DNA from: Auanema rhodensis
Lineage: Eukaryota; Nematoda; Chromadorea; Rhabditida; Rhabditidae
NCBI GenBank assembly: GCA_964057225.1
Contig: OZ059896.1
Coordinates: 11,950,501-12,014,500 of the forward strand
DNA: 64,000 nucleotides
Reading direction: 5' to 3'
Position 1 is the stretch's first letter. Every line of letters begins with the position of its first letter. Positions 1 to 10,374 of the stretch are shown here, in pieces. The notes below the pieces were generated by a model. The model did no database searches. It saw nothing but the letters and a program-made list of their open reading frames with translations, and was not told where the DNA came from. A program made the translations under genes and the position numbers.

Positions 1-92
1 TCACCATCTCCTGCCACTCTTTGCCAATCGCCATAGACTGCTCCTCTCTGCAAGTTTGCCTTATATTTTAGAAAGTTGGATCTTTAGCGGAA

Positions 93-676
93 ATGAAGCG
101 TGCTGTACTTGCTGATGTGACAAATGTTGTGCGCAAATCGCCTGAACCTGAAGTACCACGACCACCCACACCAGCTCCAAATTTTACAAGTTTTGGTATG
201 AACCTTAACTTGTATTTTTTAAATCTTTAATTTAGATTCACCAATAAAGCAGATGGAGATTCTGAGAGAGAGCACTCCACCAAGGAGTGTATTAATGAGA
301 CCAATTTGTCTCTGCAAAACTTGTAGGGAATCATTGCAGGTTATAGACGAGTATCACTGTTTCAGCCTCTGTATAAAGTGTAGAGGAAGGAATGATGCGT
401 TGGGTCTTTTGAAGGAATTTCGCCACTATAAGCCCGAAAATTTCTCTATTAAAGTAAACTTGCATATTTATTTATTTTCAATTTTATCTTTTTTAGATGC
501 GCTCTTATAACACCATGACGTGCAAGCAATTGTTGAACAATATGGGCTATATTGTTATATATGCAGATGAGGCTACTATAAAGACTTTTGGTTATAAGCA
601 GAATGTACTCTACTTTAAACTAAGTCCAGAAGCACTCAACCTGAACATGTTTATCCGCTTTGATCCTTCATTTTGA
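93..676 (+). CDS. Three-exon Maverick-linked gene with destruction-box-like N-terminus and four-Cys zinc ribbon
   Basis: I model three exons, 93-195, 236-453 and 497-676, giving 166 residues. The introns are 40 and 43 nt with GT..AG ends, and the phases join cleanly. Residues 3-11 read RAVLADVTN, an exact RxxLxxxxN destruction-box pattern of the cyclin/securin type. Residues 16-30 are proline-rich. C61-x2-C64-x15-C80-x2-C83 looks like a zinc ribbon, with extra cysteines at 59 and 76. Exons 2 and 3 recur at 31754-32196 and partly at 28845-29196, with the second splice site kept (TTTTTCAG acceptor there), so the coding model is supported by copies. Exon 1 is seen only here. It faces the integrase convergently, as in the other Maverick copy. 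I do not recognise the family; function is unknown. Capture of a host exon is possible. Confidence 0.7.
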
Positions 677-932
677 CTACAACAAGCACAAATAGTACAA
701 TTGGCGTTTTATTCTTGTTTTGTTATGTGGCATTTTTATATTCTCAGCCGTAACATTTTTTTTTCCAGCTCTTGCGAATATTCATCAATAGCTCATCAAC
801 TGAGGACGAATGATCAACCAACTGGTAAGAATTTGAAAATTTGAATAGTCTACATTTTTTTTTTTGCAGGTTGAATTGTTGTTTGTATTTTGCTGGTTTT
901 TTATTGTTACATTATGCGATATATCAAATAAA

Positions 933-2026
933 TCATTTATTATAATTACAATTGTTTATAACATTTAAATTTTCTGCATCTATCCATTCATTAAAGTTGT
1001 CGGGATATCCACTCCATTTTACAAATACTTGACGTTTACCGCTTCGAGTACGCTCTTTTTCAAAACTTTTTCTATATAGTACTGGTTGCTTTTATTAGTA
1101 GCCAAGACAAGTTCAGGTTCGTAGAATATTCCCTTTATACGTTCACCATTACAATCTACAAGTTTATACACGGTTGGGTTTCCTGTTACAACCTCATCAA
1201 TTGTGAACAGCTCCATTGTATATCCAGAGTCGTAGCTTTTTTCAAAAGTACGCCTATTTTTGCTTATGCGAACAGTATCACCAATTTTAAAGCGGCTTTT
1301 AACAGCTGGTGCATATTCTTCAATGAATATATTTGCTTTAACATCAATGGGCCGCATTTTAATTGACCGATTATAAGATTTGTTTATTCCTTCAACCAAA
1401 TCATCTAGGATATCAATCCAACGATGATTATTCTTGTAATAGAGATATTTCATCATGCGTGTTTTTAAAGTTCTATTTGCTCGCTCCACCATTGCAGCCT
1501 TTTGTGGTGAACTTGTAGATCCGTGCAGTATGGCAAACTTTTTGAATAGTTTTTCACAATGACTATTATAAAACTCTGTGCCATTATCAGTAATCAACTG
1601 AATTGGTATAAAATTCTTGAATAAGCTTTCAAATGCACTAGCAACCTCTATACCACCTTTAGTTTTCAAAGGCCTAACATATAACATGCGTGTATAAACA
1701 TCAATCATGGTCAACATGTAAGCATAGCCGTTGTTTAATTTTTTATATTTTTGCATATCAACCAAATCTGCTTGCACTGTTAGAAATCGACCACATCCTC
1801 TAGACTTTCTAGTCTGCATATGCATTCTGGTTGGTTTATGCCGTGTAAAAGTTTCAGAATCTTGCAAAAAATCATCAACTTGTACCTTTGAAATGCCATG
1901 TTTTCGTGCTTGCGATAACAAATTCTTGGCTGATGTATATGAAGCTGGGTGTTTTATATCGTAATAAATGCTCGCCAAAATATCATTTCCATAATCTAAT
2001 GTAGAACCTTTTACGACCTTGGCCAT
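933..2026 (-). pseudogene. Maverick/Polinton integrase with C-terminal chromodomain, frameshifted (copy A)
   Basis: This is a retroviral-type DDE integrase that would insert Maverick DNA. I start it at the ATG at 2026 (MAKVVKG..), although the frame is open to 2077. An N-terminal region is followed by the rve core: D in QADLVDM, D in LITDNGTEF, and E in the KAAMVERANRTLK segment. A basic C-terminal domain follows. A chromodomain (VFVKWSGYP..NEWID) lies in another frame at 933-1065. Compared with copy B (30422-31486), a 2-nt insertion near 1055 shifts the frame just before the chromodomain, so translation ends at 1019. The catalytic core is otherwise open. The upstream 236-residue gene overlaps its start by about 40 nt, typical of compact virus-like gene order. 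Family assignment is firm. Confidence 0.9.
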
Positions 2027-2693
2027 TCTGTGAGTCTCCTTCCCGTGGTATGTTATATGATTCGGCGGCAGTATCAAAAGTCTTTGACCTTTTACTTTTG
2101 AGTGTACGAACCGGTGATGGTGAATATCTAATAACAGCTTTACGATGACGAGGCGTTCTAGGTAATATAGTAGAGTCCAAGTCTGTAACAGCCGGTTCAG
2201 CTCTAGTTACAACGTCAACTGAATCATTGTCAGCCGACTCTCTTCTAGTTTGTTTCTTGTTAGAACTAGATACGCCTTTACTGGCTAAAAACTTTGACAA
2301 GACTGAAAATCCATTGGGCTCCGTTTTTGTTTTATCCAATACAAAATCTAAAATTTTTGTAATATTCGTGTTTGGTACAGCCTCATTATTAATCACAAGT
2401 TGGTTGTTTGTGCGCACCTCTGGAAATTTCTCCCACAAATTGTTATACTTTCTTGGCAACTTGTATTCTGGCAATAGAGGTGGATCAGCATTTTCCACTT
2501 GTACTGATATGGGCGCATCTATACTTTCTCTATAGTTTTTGAGACGAGCAATCAAGTCTTCGTATAGTTCAGCCTTTTTATAGTCGGGTATAGCTCTTTT
2601 TTCTCGTAAAAGCTTGAGCTCTGCATCAAACTTGTCTATATTAATTGTTTCCTCGTCGACAGGAATTAGTCGATATTTATGGTTGAGCTTCAT
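1983..2693 (-). CDS. Conserved Maverick protein of 236 residues, overlapping integrase
   Basis: An intact 236-residue frame starting MKLNHKYRLIPVDEE. It has an N-terminal charged helical part (residues 15-60), a middle that reads like the conserved Maverick protein found next to integrase (KILDFVLDKTK, FSVLSKFLASKGV), and a basic Ser/Arg-rich C-terminus (PRTPRHRKAV, SPSPVRTLKSKRSK) that could bind DNA or target the nucleus. It overlaps the upstream gene by 4 nt (ATGA) and the integrase downstream. Copies occur at 28668-28800 (truncated) and 29338-30465 (interrupted). Its presence in several copies supports it as real. The biochemical role is not known to me; membership of the Maverick gene set is inferred from neighbours and sequence style. 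Confidence 0.75.
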   Translation of the reverse strand: MKLNHKYRLIPVDEETINIDKFDAELKLLREKRAIPDYKKAELYEDLIARLKNYRESIDAPISVQVENADPPLLPEYKLPRKYNNLWEKFPEVRTNNQLVINNEAVPNTNITKILDFVLDKTKTEPNGFSVLSKFLASKGVSSSNKKQTRRESADNDSVDVVTRAEPAVTDLDSTILPRTPRHRKAVIRYSPSPVRTLKSKRSKTFDTAAESYNIPREGDSQNGQGRKRFYIRLWK

Positions 2694-2856
2694 GATTTAA
2701 AACCAAAATAGGCAATACCACATGTAACTATTGTTTTCAATTGTTTGTGTGAAAGCGTTGCCAATAATGATTTAGCCTTTTCCGGTGTGCGTATCAAAGC
2801 TATTTGACGTAATAATGAAGATATGGGCAAGAGGGTTTTATATTCCTTGTTAGTTA
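2690..2856 (-). pseudogene. 3' end of conserved Maverick gene upstream of the 236-residue gene
   Basis: This matches the last 50 or so codons of the plus-strand gene at 28363-28671 (ending ..CGIAYFGFKS) and stops in the ATGA overlap with the next gene. The similarity ends at about 2856, where Gypsy sequence begins, so the 5' half is lost. Function unknown. Confidence 0.55.
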
Positions 2857-2868
2857 ATTAATATTGGA

Positions 2869-3379
2869 AAAAACTAAAATTAATTGGATCTCTACTTATG
2901 GATATAATCCGAGAATTAATGGTATAACCGAGAGGGTAAACCAAACAATATTATGTGGACTCAAAAAATCTGTAGAAGATCAGAGAAATTAGGACACGGT
3001 CCTTCCTTATATAGTGTTTGCTTACAACACCACGCCACACGAGGCAACTGGTGACTCACCGTTTTATCTTCTGCATGGGATAGAGCCAGTCTATCCATCT
3101 GCTATAGATCCTCCACAAAATATTATATATAAGGAAACTGATGGAATACCAGCGTATAAACGTGATCTTACAACTAAGTTAGCATTAGTTTGTAAAATAG
3201 CTCAAGAAAAAAACAAAGCCGAAAAAGCTCGCTTCAAAACAGCTCACGATAGCAAGAACTTCAGAAAACGGGTTGCAATACCTAAAATAGGAGATCGAGT
3301 GTACCTTAAAACTCAAACGCAAAGAAGAGGTCAAGCAATACCAAAACTGATCTTTGATATGAAAGGACCTTTTTATTAA
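2869..3379 (+). pseudogene. Gypsy integrase C-terminal fragment
   Basis: The frame begins with the end of the integrase core (GYNPRINGITERVNQTI, holding the catalytic Glu) and continues with VFAYNTTPHEATGDSPFYLLHG, classic for Ty3/Gypsy. An in-frame TAG replaces the Trp found in copy 2 near 2990 (RN*D against RNWD). It ends in a GPF motif, and about 115 bp present in copy 2 after GPF are missing here, so the C-terminal GPY/F region is lost. Confidence 0.8.
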
Positions 3380-3417
3380 AATTAATCACACTGCCTGATA
3401 ATATTGACGTTGCGAAA

Positions 3418-4290
3418 TTGAGAAAAATCATGAAATCTAAGAATATTATTGAGATTAATTATTTGTCTTTTTTTAGACACGTCGAAGTTACGCCCAGAGA
3501 TGCTTGTCACCCTTTGTTTGAATGTCCAGGCAGGAACAATCTTCCAAACGAAGCTGAACAGACTTGTTTCTGGAGACATCAAACCTTTGGAGTTGTCCTT
3601 GGTAACAAATGTCCCCAAGGCCTAAAAAGATTACGCATTACAAACACGTCTCGTTTGGCACAAACGCTCAAAGTACTAAGAGATCCAAGCATTTGGTACG
3701 AAGAAAAAATAAACTTCCTAAATATAATGCAAACTAGCCCGGACGCAATTGACTTGTGTGAAGCTTTTATCATACAAAGAAGATACTGCTTGCATGCTAA
3801 GGTAGAAGTAGCAGTGTTGGAACCAGCTACTGTCAGTTTCACAGAAACTTCTGGATTTAATATGGGAACAACAGAAGCAAACAAAGCTTTCTTACTTTCC
3901 ATAGGAAAAATGAAGAGAGAACAGAATCGAGAAACAAAAGATCTTCTCTAAGTCCCAAAAACCTACAAAGGTTTTGAAACGGAATTAGAATTTAATTACG
4001 GAACCGTCCAAATTTATTATCAGTTAAAAAAAGATATAACAAGTATCTTAACACTTACTAAAGATATTCGTTATATTTTAATCGTCTTACCTGTAGTTCA
4101 AAACAACGATGAATGTTATGAAATCACAAAGATTTTACAAAGAGTAGCAATGGCTATGAATATTCACATAATCTTGATCAGTCCTTTAACAAGATACGAT
4201 GATGAGCGATTTGAAACATCGATGAGAAATCGGGAGTCATCTCAAGAGTATGTACGAGCTGAAGCAAATACCAGACAAGAGAAAACTTAG
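3418..4290 (+). pseudogene. Gypsy downstream ORF of unknown function, one in-frame stop
   Basis: A frame of about 290 codons starting MRKIMKSKN, interrupted once by TAA at 3949-3951 and closed by TAG at 4288. The first 60 residues (FFRHVEVTP.DACHPLFECPG) are shared with the end of the Gypsy-2 frame at 10990-11712, so it belongs to this element. The remainder has scattered cysteines and a hydrophobic stretch (DIRYILIVLPVV) but no clear signal peptide or fusion motif. It could be a remnant Env-position gene; I cannot place it in a family. Confidence 0.45.
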
Positions 4291-4659
4291 GTTTAATATA
4301 TCGGTAAACGAGGGGATGATTTACCTCTAGTGACTCACCACTGGCACAGTGGAGGACTTATACCATACCAAAAGTCGACAGATAACATTAAAACCGACAA
4401 TTTATCAGTATATGGGAAAATGATTCATGTGAAACTTCTGGCAATGGGTTTTTCATTTCTGTAGCAATTTCCAAACAGAAATCAGTTATGCATAGAACTC
4501 AAAACAAAACTATTAAAAAGCAGACATATCATAAGAAATAGTAATTTATAAATTTTGTGTTCGCTTTTGTGCAATAATTGTAATCGTACTTTTTACTTTT
4601 TTTTCTTTTTTTATTATATATGTATATTCTCGGGACGAGAACATAAAAATGGCCGGGGA
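4291..4659 (+). other. Gypsy 3' noncoding region with hairpin and polypurine tract
   Basis: AT-rich sequence with no convincing gene. Near its end lies an inverted repeat (TTCTCGGGACGAGAA) followed by an A-rich stretch and GGCCGGGGAA directly before the LTR, in the position of a polypurine tract. The same module occurs twice in Gypsy-2. Confidence 0.5.
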
Positions 4660-5155
4660 AGTCACAAATGTGTTCAAAATCATAACAAAACGAAGGTTTT
4701 ATGATTTAAAACATAAATACTTCTTTTAGTTACATTCTAATAAATAGTCAATTTGAGTTTTCATAACCATCCATGCTACATAAAAATCACATAGTTTATA
4801 ACGCATAATTAGATATGTGAAAATTGCATAACTATATTTGTCTTGTTATGGAGAACAAGAATATATATTCATATTATAGTTTCAGCTTAAGATTACAAGA
4901 TGTTACTCCATTGGCAGATTGACAACTCAACGCCTGTAAACACCGCACAAACTACCTGAACATTTAAGATGAAATTATAAAATGATTAAAATGATTAAGT
5001 GGCCTAAAATTGTTGATGTAAACAATTTTATTTTATATTTTTGCAGTTCGATTATATTTTGTATTTTTATAAATTTCCTTGTAGATTTATTTTAATTCAT
5101 CTTTTTCATCTTTTTCATCTTCTCTTCTTGTTTTTTCATTTCCACATTCATTTCA
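4660..5155 (+). repeat. Gypsy copy 1 3' LTR
   Basis: About 496 bp aligned by eye with the inverted copy at 10375-10859. The first base is A where copy 2 has T of TGTCACAAATG. It ends CATTCATTTCA. It holds an AT-rich U3-like region and several AATAAA-like signals. The two copies are clearly diverged. Confidence 0.7.
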
Positions 5156-6057
5156 AATAGCATATAAACCCCGCGTTTGTTGACCAAATTCCAATTTCAG
5201 GGCCACATTACCTTGTCGTAAAACATCAAATAACTCGGACGAGTGTACGGTGAAATATCAAATACAAAAAATGTGAAACCGGCTTTATACATTGCTGGTG
5301 TAATACCATTGGATGAATCTGTACGACCAAGTCCCATCCCTTACAACATGTCAATATATGCTGTGGCATAGGAAGAACGCCATTCCAAATTATAACGGCG
5401 GGTAGGTATTACCCGATTGTTGAGCGTCAAGTATATTTTTTTCAATTCAAACGGTTTGAAGTTGAATGGCGAATGCTTAAAAGTACCATGACAAGACCTA
5501 CTACAACACGTTTCGGTGTATGCGACGTGAATAATATGTTATTGGGTGAATCCAAACGGCCTCCTTCTATAAAATAAGAACGCATTTTCACTGATGTCGT
5601 GGGGTAGTGTATTCGTTTCTTTAAAAGTTTATCTTCCATAGCCATAGTTAATCTAGCGTTTAGATCAAACTCTTGAATGAGCAAATGTACATCGCTGATA
5701 TCTACTTTCAAATTTGGAAACTCCTCCTTTAATGTAGTATCCTTGTTTTTATTATTCCAGCCTAGAGTGTCAATTAAAAAGTTATCACGGTTTGGATATA
5801 CAGTTAGCTCCATTTTCGAAAAGTTTACAAACATTCGTTCTTGATTAGATAGGTCGATACTGACGGGAGCAGCCATCTCACACAATATGCCATTTTTTAC
5901 AAGCGCTTGACGCGTTCTAAATCTACGACTGGATGCATTATCTATATATCTATCCGCATAATAGCCTGATATGGCAAGTTTGCTCTTTTTAACATCGTTG
6001 CTATACATTAAAATATTCTCGATATATGGTTTATAGGCATGATTCACGGTAGAGTAT
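5156..6057 (-). pseudogene. Maverick major capsid protein, C-terminal part
   Basis: Resembles the C-terminal jelly-roll of Maverick/Polinton major capsid proteins: ..YYADRYIDNASSRRFRTRQAL.., a segment like MAAPVSIDLSNQERMFVNF, then KVDISDVHLLIQEF and LFTSHTPKRVVVGLV. The frame is open from 6065 to 5442. The C-terminus continues in another frame to about 5161 with one further stop, so there is at least one frameshift near 5470. The N-terminal part is at 23295-23634, in the same orientation, separated by the BEL composite. Together they account for one interrupted gene. Confidence 0.75.
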
Positions 6058-6103
6058 AAAGTCAAGGAAAACTCACATCCTAGTAGTATTCATTCTATTC
6101 ACT

Positions 6104-6856
6104 ATGTCACTCGCTAACACTAGAGCCTGTGAAATCAACCTGGTCTTGCAAAGATCACAAGAAAGATGCGACTCGTTTCTGAAGCTCACAAGAGAGAAAC
6201 GGATAAATTGCTTGAAGGAACTCACCCAGCACATGGACCAATTACTCAGGGATTTCTAGAAAACTGAGGCAAGTGAACTCTCTGACAAATCCAATCTCAT
6301 CAACAGCGCCGCCACTGCCTTAAAAAACTTCATAAGACTCAAAGATTTCCTTAGCACCGCAAGAACACACCACGTGTTCCAAAATGAGCAAGACAAGCTC
6401 AAATCTTTTGGAAACGAGAGAAGACTAAATGAGTTGAAGAAGAGTATCCAAAAGGAACACATCCCAGCGATAAACGGAGAAAAGATGCCGTACAACTCCT
6501 CTACCATCAAAAGGGATGGAGAAGCGCCAGGATGTCCTCAACCCAAGGGAAACATCATCGTCGTAGAAGCGCAGCCGGAGCTCAAAGAAATATTGGAAGA
6601 ACTAAAGCAGATGAAATCAGAGAACAAAAGGATGACCTCAGTGTTAATTGAACAGCTCGATCAACAAAGGAAGATCGACTCGCTAAAGAAAGCACTGAAA
6701 GAGATCAAAGAAACACTCGCGAAAGGGATCCAAGCCAAGCCTAGAGTGTCTAAGGAAACGCAGACTACCGGTAGGATCAGGACTAGAAAAGAAATGGAAC
6801 AAGAAATTCTACCCACTAAGAGGAAGAAGACTCAGGCGGCGATCATCACCATATAG
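6104..6856 (+). pseudogene. BEL-1-associated coiled-coil ORF, one in-frame stop
   Basis: A 251-codon frame from ATG at 6104 to TAG at 6854, interrupted only by TAG at 6257. It is Lys/Glu/Gln-rich with long heptad-like stretches (LKEILEELKQMKSENKRM, LIEQLDQQRKIDSLKKAL) suggesting a coiled coil, and a basic end (TKRKKTQ). It lies just upstream of a polypurine-like CGGCCGGAG and an LTR, so it is probably the 3'-terminal accessory gene of a BEL element, in the same relative position as the zinc-knuckle ORF of BEL-2. I do not recognise the family. Confidence 0.5.
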
Positions 6857-6880
6857 ATGTTCTCTTCTCGACGGCCGGAG

Positions 6881-7355
6881 TGTGCTGAAGCACTCTCATC
6901 CCGTGATAATAGTGTTTCTCCTTAGTTTAATTCAATTGTACTTCTTTATTGTCCTATCTTTGTACCATCCATTATCCTCAACTATCTAATCGATAATCCT
7001 GTAAGTTGTCACCAACGGCCGATTTGCCGATGAATCACCTACCGCCCTTTGCCATCTGATCCATTAGGCAAGATCTTAGGCGCGATAGCCGTCGCCCACT
7101 TGCACGGGGGATGATTCACGTAGGATTTAGACCCCTCCTCTCGCTTTCTACAATTAATACATTATCTATCACTTCCGGGGACCTAGTATATAAACCCGCA
7201 ATAATTCTTCTAAATCATGTCTCAATATCATTCCGCCACCGCTATCATCTTCCCGTCAATTTATCTCTATTTTACTCGTATTGTATTCGTATTGCCGATA
7301 ATAAACTTTTCTCTTGTACTCGCGTCTATTGCCTATTACTTGGACTAATATTCCA
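6881..7355 (+). repeat. BEL-1 LTR, plus-strand copy
   Basis: 475 bp beginning TGTGCTGAAGCACTC and ending ATATTCCA. It is nearly identical to 22820-23294 on the other strand. TATATAA at 7187-7193 is a likely TATA box and an AATAAA lies near 7300. The 3' boundary is inferred from the CA end, because both copies run on into the gag start. Confidence 0.8.
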
Positions 7356-7420
7356 CTACCACTGAACCACAAATGCCCGTTATTCGCTCTCCAACTAGAG
7401 AACAAAACGACATCCCGAGT
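7356..7420 (+). other. tRNA-Gly-complementary leader and first codons of BEL-1 gag (fragment)
   Basis: Positions 7356-7376 are complementary to the 5'-terminal 21 nt of tRNA-Gly, apart from one position. The gag ATG at 7373 lies within it. Gag coding is cut off at 7420, where the env gene begins on the opposite strand. Confidence 0.6.
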
Positions 7421-9231
7421 ATGTAATGAGAGCGTAGGTCTTGAAGTGTGTTGACGTAGTACAGCATTCCTGAGAGAAGGAATGTGTTTTCTTGTGTTCC
7501 GCAGGTGTATGTGCATGTGATCCTAGGTGAGGCTGAGGTGATAGGCAGCTGGATGGAGTTGGTTGTTCCTTGTGGACTGCATTGTGTCATGAATGCGGAT
7601 TCACGACATTGTATAGCTGTCAGAGTTGGTTGAGGTGAAGTACATGTGATACTTGCTTGGGCTCCTCGGTTGCAGTTGTAACATCCGGTTAATGGTGAAT
7701 CCTGAATGTTGCAATGTGTGGAGTCTTGAGATGAGGAAGTGTGGAATTCCCCGTCGATTTTGATGTGGATTACAGTTAACATGTTGCTGTTAATGTTGAT
7801 CCGTAAGTTTCTTTCCTCGTTCATGATCATGTAAGAGGGTGTTAGCATTGGAATAGCTGATTGTACGCTGTTAAAGGCTGAGGTGATGGATGTTTCGTGG
7901 CACTGGCAGTTGACCTGGTCTTCTGCCGGTGTGCAAACGCAGGTGGGTGTGGCGTTACAGTTCATGTTTATAGCGTCTCTTCTGCTCGGGCATGAGAGCA
8001 TGGGTTGTTGATTCCATATAGCTGTTCTTGTAAGGTTGCGGATGAACTTGTATTGCATCGCAGGTATGACTGGCGGTCAGAGACTTGTAATAGTTAGTGT
8101 GAATGGATATATGTGCTTTGGAACGTCAGAGTATAGAGTGACGTTTTTGGCGATGGTGGTTGATCCGTTTCGGTATGTTAGGCTGAGGTCCGTTGTAGGT
8201 GTCCAAGAGTTGCAGTCGTATACTTCATATATCGAGGTATCAGTCGGCTTCTGGTAGGTCCTGTAGAAAAAACATCCTGATGAAGGGTAAAAACATCCCC
8301 ATCCTATGCCACCACAGGATTCTGTGCAGTGTGTTGTTCCTGGGTACTGGTTAGCTATGTGAAGTTCGCTGACAGTTGAGTTTGGGGTGATGTTGCTGCA
8401 TTTTTCTTCTTGGCATGATCCAGTGTGTGGGCATCTTTTGCTGTCTTGTACGTGAGTCTTTGATTCTCTTGTGAAGTAAAGAGACCGAGTCTCACACTTG
8501 TAGTTGGTTGTGATCCACTGTATTCTCAAGAAAGAGATATTGTCTTGATTGTTTGATAATGTGAGGCAGGCTTCTTGAGTGTATGGACTGATGTTGATAT
8601 TATGCGTGGTTTGTATGTGGCATTTCTCTTGGATGCAAGTGGACTGTTCGGAGGATGTGATCGCGAGTTCTTGGCATGAGAAGGTGACTTGTATCAAACT
8701 CATCAGAGCTAGGAGTGGTATGGCTGATTTGTGCGGCCTCGGTTGACGTGTGTGTCGGATCGTCTTGATTATGGTTATTATGATGGTGGTTCATTATCGT
8801 ATCCAAAGTCGGATTGGTTTTCTTATGACTCATGGTGTGTATAGAATGCCGTAGCATAAGGCTGTGAACATGTATGTAAGGAATGTGAGAAGTAGCATTG
8901 ATGTCCATGGCCAGCAAGATGGATTGAAAAGTGTAGCAGTGCAGAAGGTGCATGTGACAGTGGAGCAGAAATGTACCGCTGGGTGATCATCATGTGATGA
9001 ATTCTGGAATTGTGTTGGAAGGTCCAGCTTACGTCGTAGTAGGATGTCCGCTGGGGGAAATATAAGGTTTCCATCGTGGCTGTTGTTATAGCATGTGTTG
9101 TGGATGCATACTTGTTGATTGCTTGTCGAGATTCCTTGAATTTGAACTCCTTGGTAGTTGCAAGATATTGTTGGTGTGGCAGAGATGATGGGTAGAAGTA
9201 TTGAGAATATTGATAGAAAGGTGAATAGGTT
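7421..9231 (-). pseudogene. BEL-1 Env-like glycoprotein, phlebovirus G2-like, broken by stops
   Basis: It continues the pol reading frame. A hydrophobic leader (NLFTFLSIFSILLPIISA) is followed by a Cys-rich region and a transmembrane stretch ending at a TGA at 8830. After further stops a second hydrophobic leader precedes a Cys-rich ectodomain at 8703-8080 (CTESCGGIGWGCF, then GCFFYRTY), which resembles the Phlebovirus_G2 glycoprotein family used as Env by BEL elements such as nematode Tas and Cer7. Another stop at 8077 separates the C-terminal Cys-rich part (8058-7421). All parts lie in one frame. The 3' end is lost at the inverted junction at 7420. Confidence 0.65.
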
Positions 9232-10374
9232 TGTTCGTTGTTCTCCGTACCATAATCTAGGTACGTTCCTTGGATTAGACTGCCTTATTGGTGGGACATC
9301 TTTCGAAGGATTAGTGTTTCGTAGTCTTTCAGGAATGTCGTCGTCTGAGAGTTCCAGCGGATGTAGAAGGTTCACTGGTCGTTTGAGTTCTCTGCCTGAT
9401 TCTGAAAAAAGCGTGACTTCTCTGGTCTGTCCGTTCTTGTCTAGTGAGATATGTGTGATTTTTCCAATCGGCCATTTGTACCGAGGTATCGGACTGTCGT
9501 TGATAAGTACGTATTGGTCGATTCTTGGCTGTTGATTGGAACCAGCTTTCTTCACCGAGATGTTGTTTTTGTGGTGTTCTCTTAACTCTTTGAGGTAGAG
9601 TTCGATCCATAACTCCCTGAATTTGTTTGTGCGTTGTCTGGAGGAATGGATGGCTTTTTCTGTGTCTGCTCTTGTTTGTAAGGCAGGGTTGTCGAGGTAT
9701 TCTTCGTCGTCATCGTCCGAGTGGAATGAAATGTTCAGGTCCAAGTCTTTGTGAATAAAGTCACATGGTCTGATTATTTCATCTGTTCCTGTGTCGGATC
9801 CGATGTATGTGAGTGGGCGAGTGTTGAGTGTTGCTTCACATTCAGCTAAGGTGATTGACAGCTCTTCGCTTGTTGGTATGTTCTTCATGGTTTTGTGAAG
9901 AGAGTCTTTTACTGATCGGATAAGGCGTTTGTAGAATCCTCCTTGCCAGGGGGCGTAAGGTGTTATGTTGTGCCATTTTATCTTATGGCTGTCACCTGTT
10001 TGTGTCGTGTTGGCGATGCTGAACAGTCTGTTCGCCACTTTCTGTCCTAGTTTGAATGTGCTGGCGTTATCGCAAGTGATGCTTTCCGGATATCCTCTAC
10101 GTGCCTATATCTTCCTTAGACAGTTAAGAAATGCCTTTGTGGCAAGGTCTTCTACAACTTCTAAGTGTAGTAGGCGTGTGACTGTGCAGGTATAGATGCA
10201 ACCCCATACTTTGTGAGGTTTGTCCTTTACCGTCAGCGGTCCGAAGTAGTCGAGGCCTATGTGTTGGAATGGTCGGCTTTGGTTGAGTCTTCTGCTGGGT
10301 ATGTCGCCAGATGGGGGGTACGTGAATGGTCGGTTGTTCATTCGTTGGCACTCTACGCATCTTCGTATGACTGA
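9232..10374 (-). pseudogene. BEL-1 integrase core, C-terminus and DUF5641-like region
   Basis: From 10374 downward: the CC half of the HHCC finger (VIRRCVECQRMNNRPF), catalytic D in IGLDYFGPL, an in-frame TAG at 10105, catalytic D in CDNASTF, then PWQGGFYKRL where the expected catalytic Glu is Lys (codon at 9928-9930). A DUF5641-like end follows (KWPIGKITHI.., GRELKRPVNLLHPLEL). The frame runs on into env without a stop. The N-terminal HH half is on the other side of Gypsy-2. Confidence 0.8.

Larger units (their letters stand above)
2857..5155 (+). mobile_element. Ty3/Gypsy retrotransposon copy 1, 5'-truncated
   Basis: The element starts inside the integrase and runs through a second ORF to a 3' LTR (4660-5155). 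A related minus-strand copy lies at 10375-11745. No gag, protease or RT is present here and there is no 5' LTR. The left flank is Maverick gene sequence and the right flank is a Maverick capsid gene. I see no target duplication, so a truncated insertion or later recombination are both possible. Confidence 0.75.
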
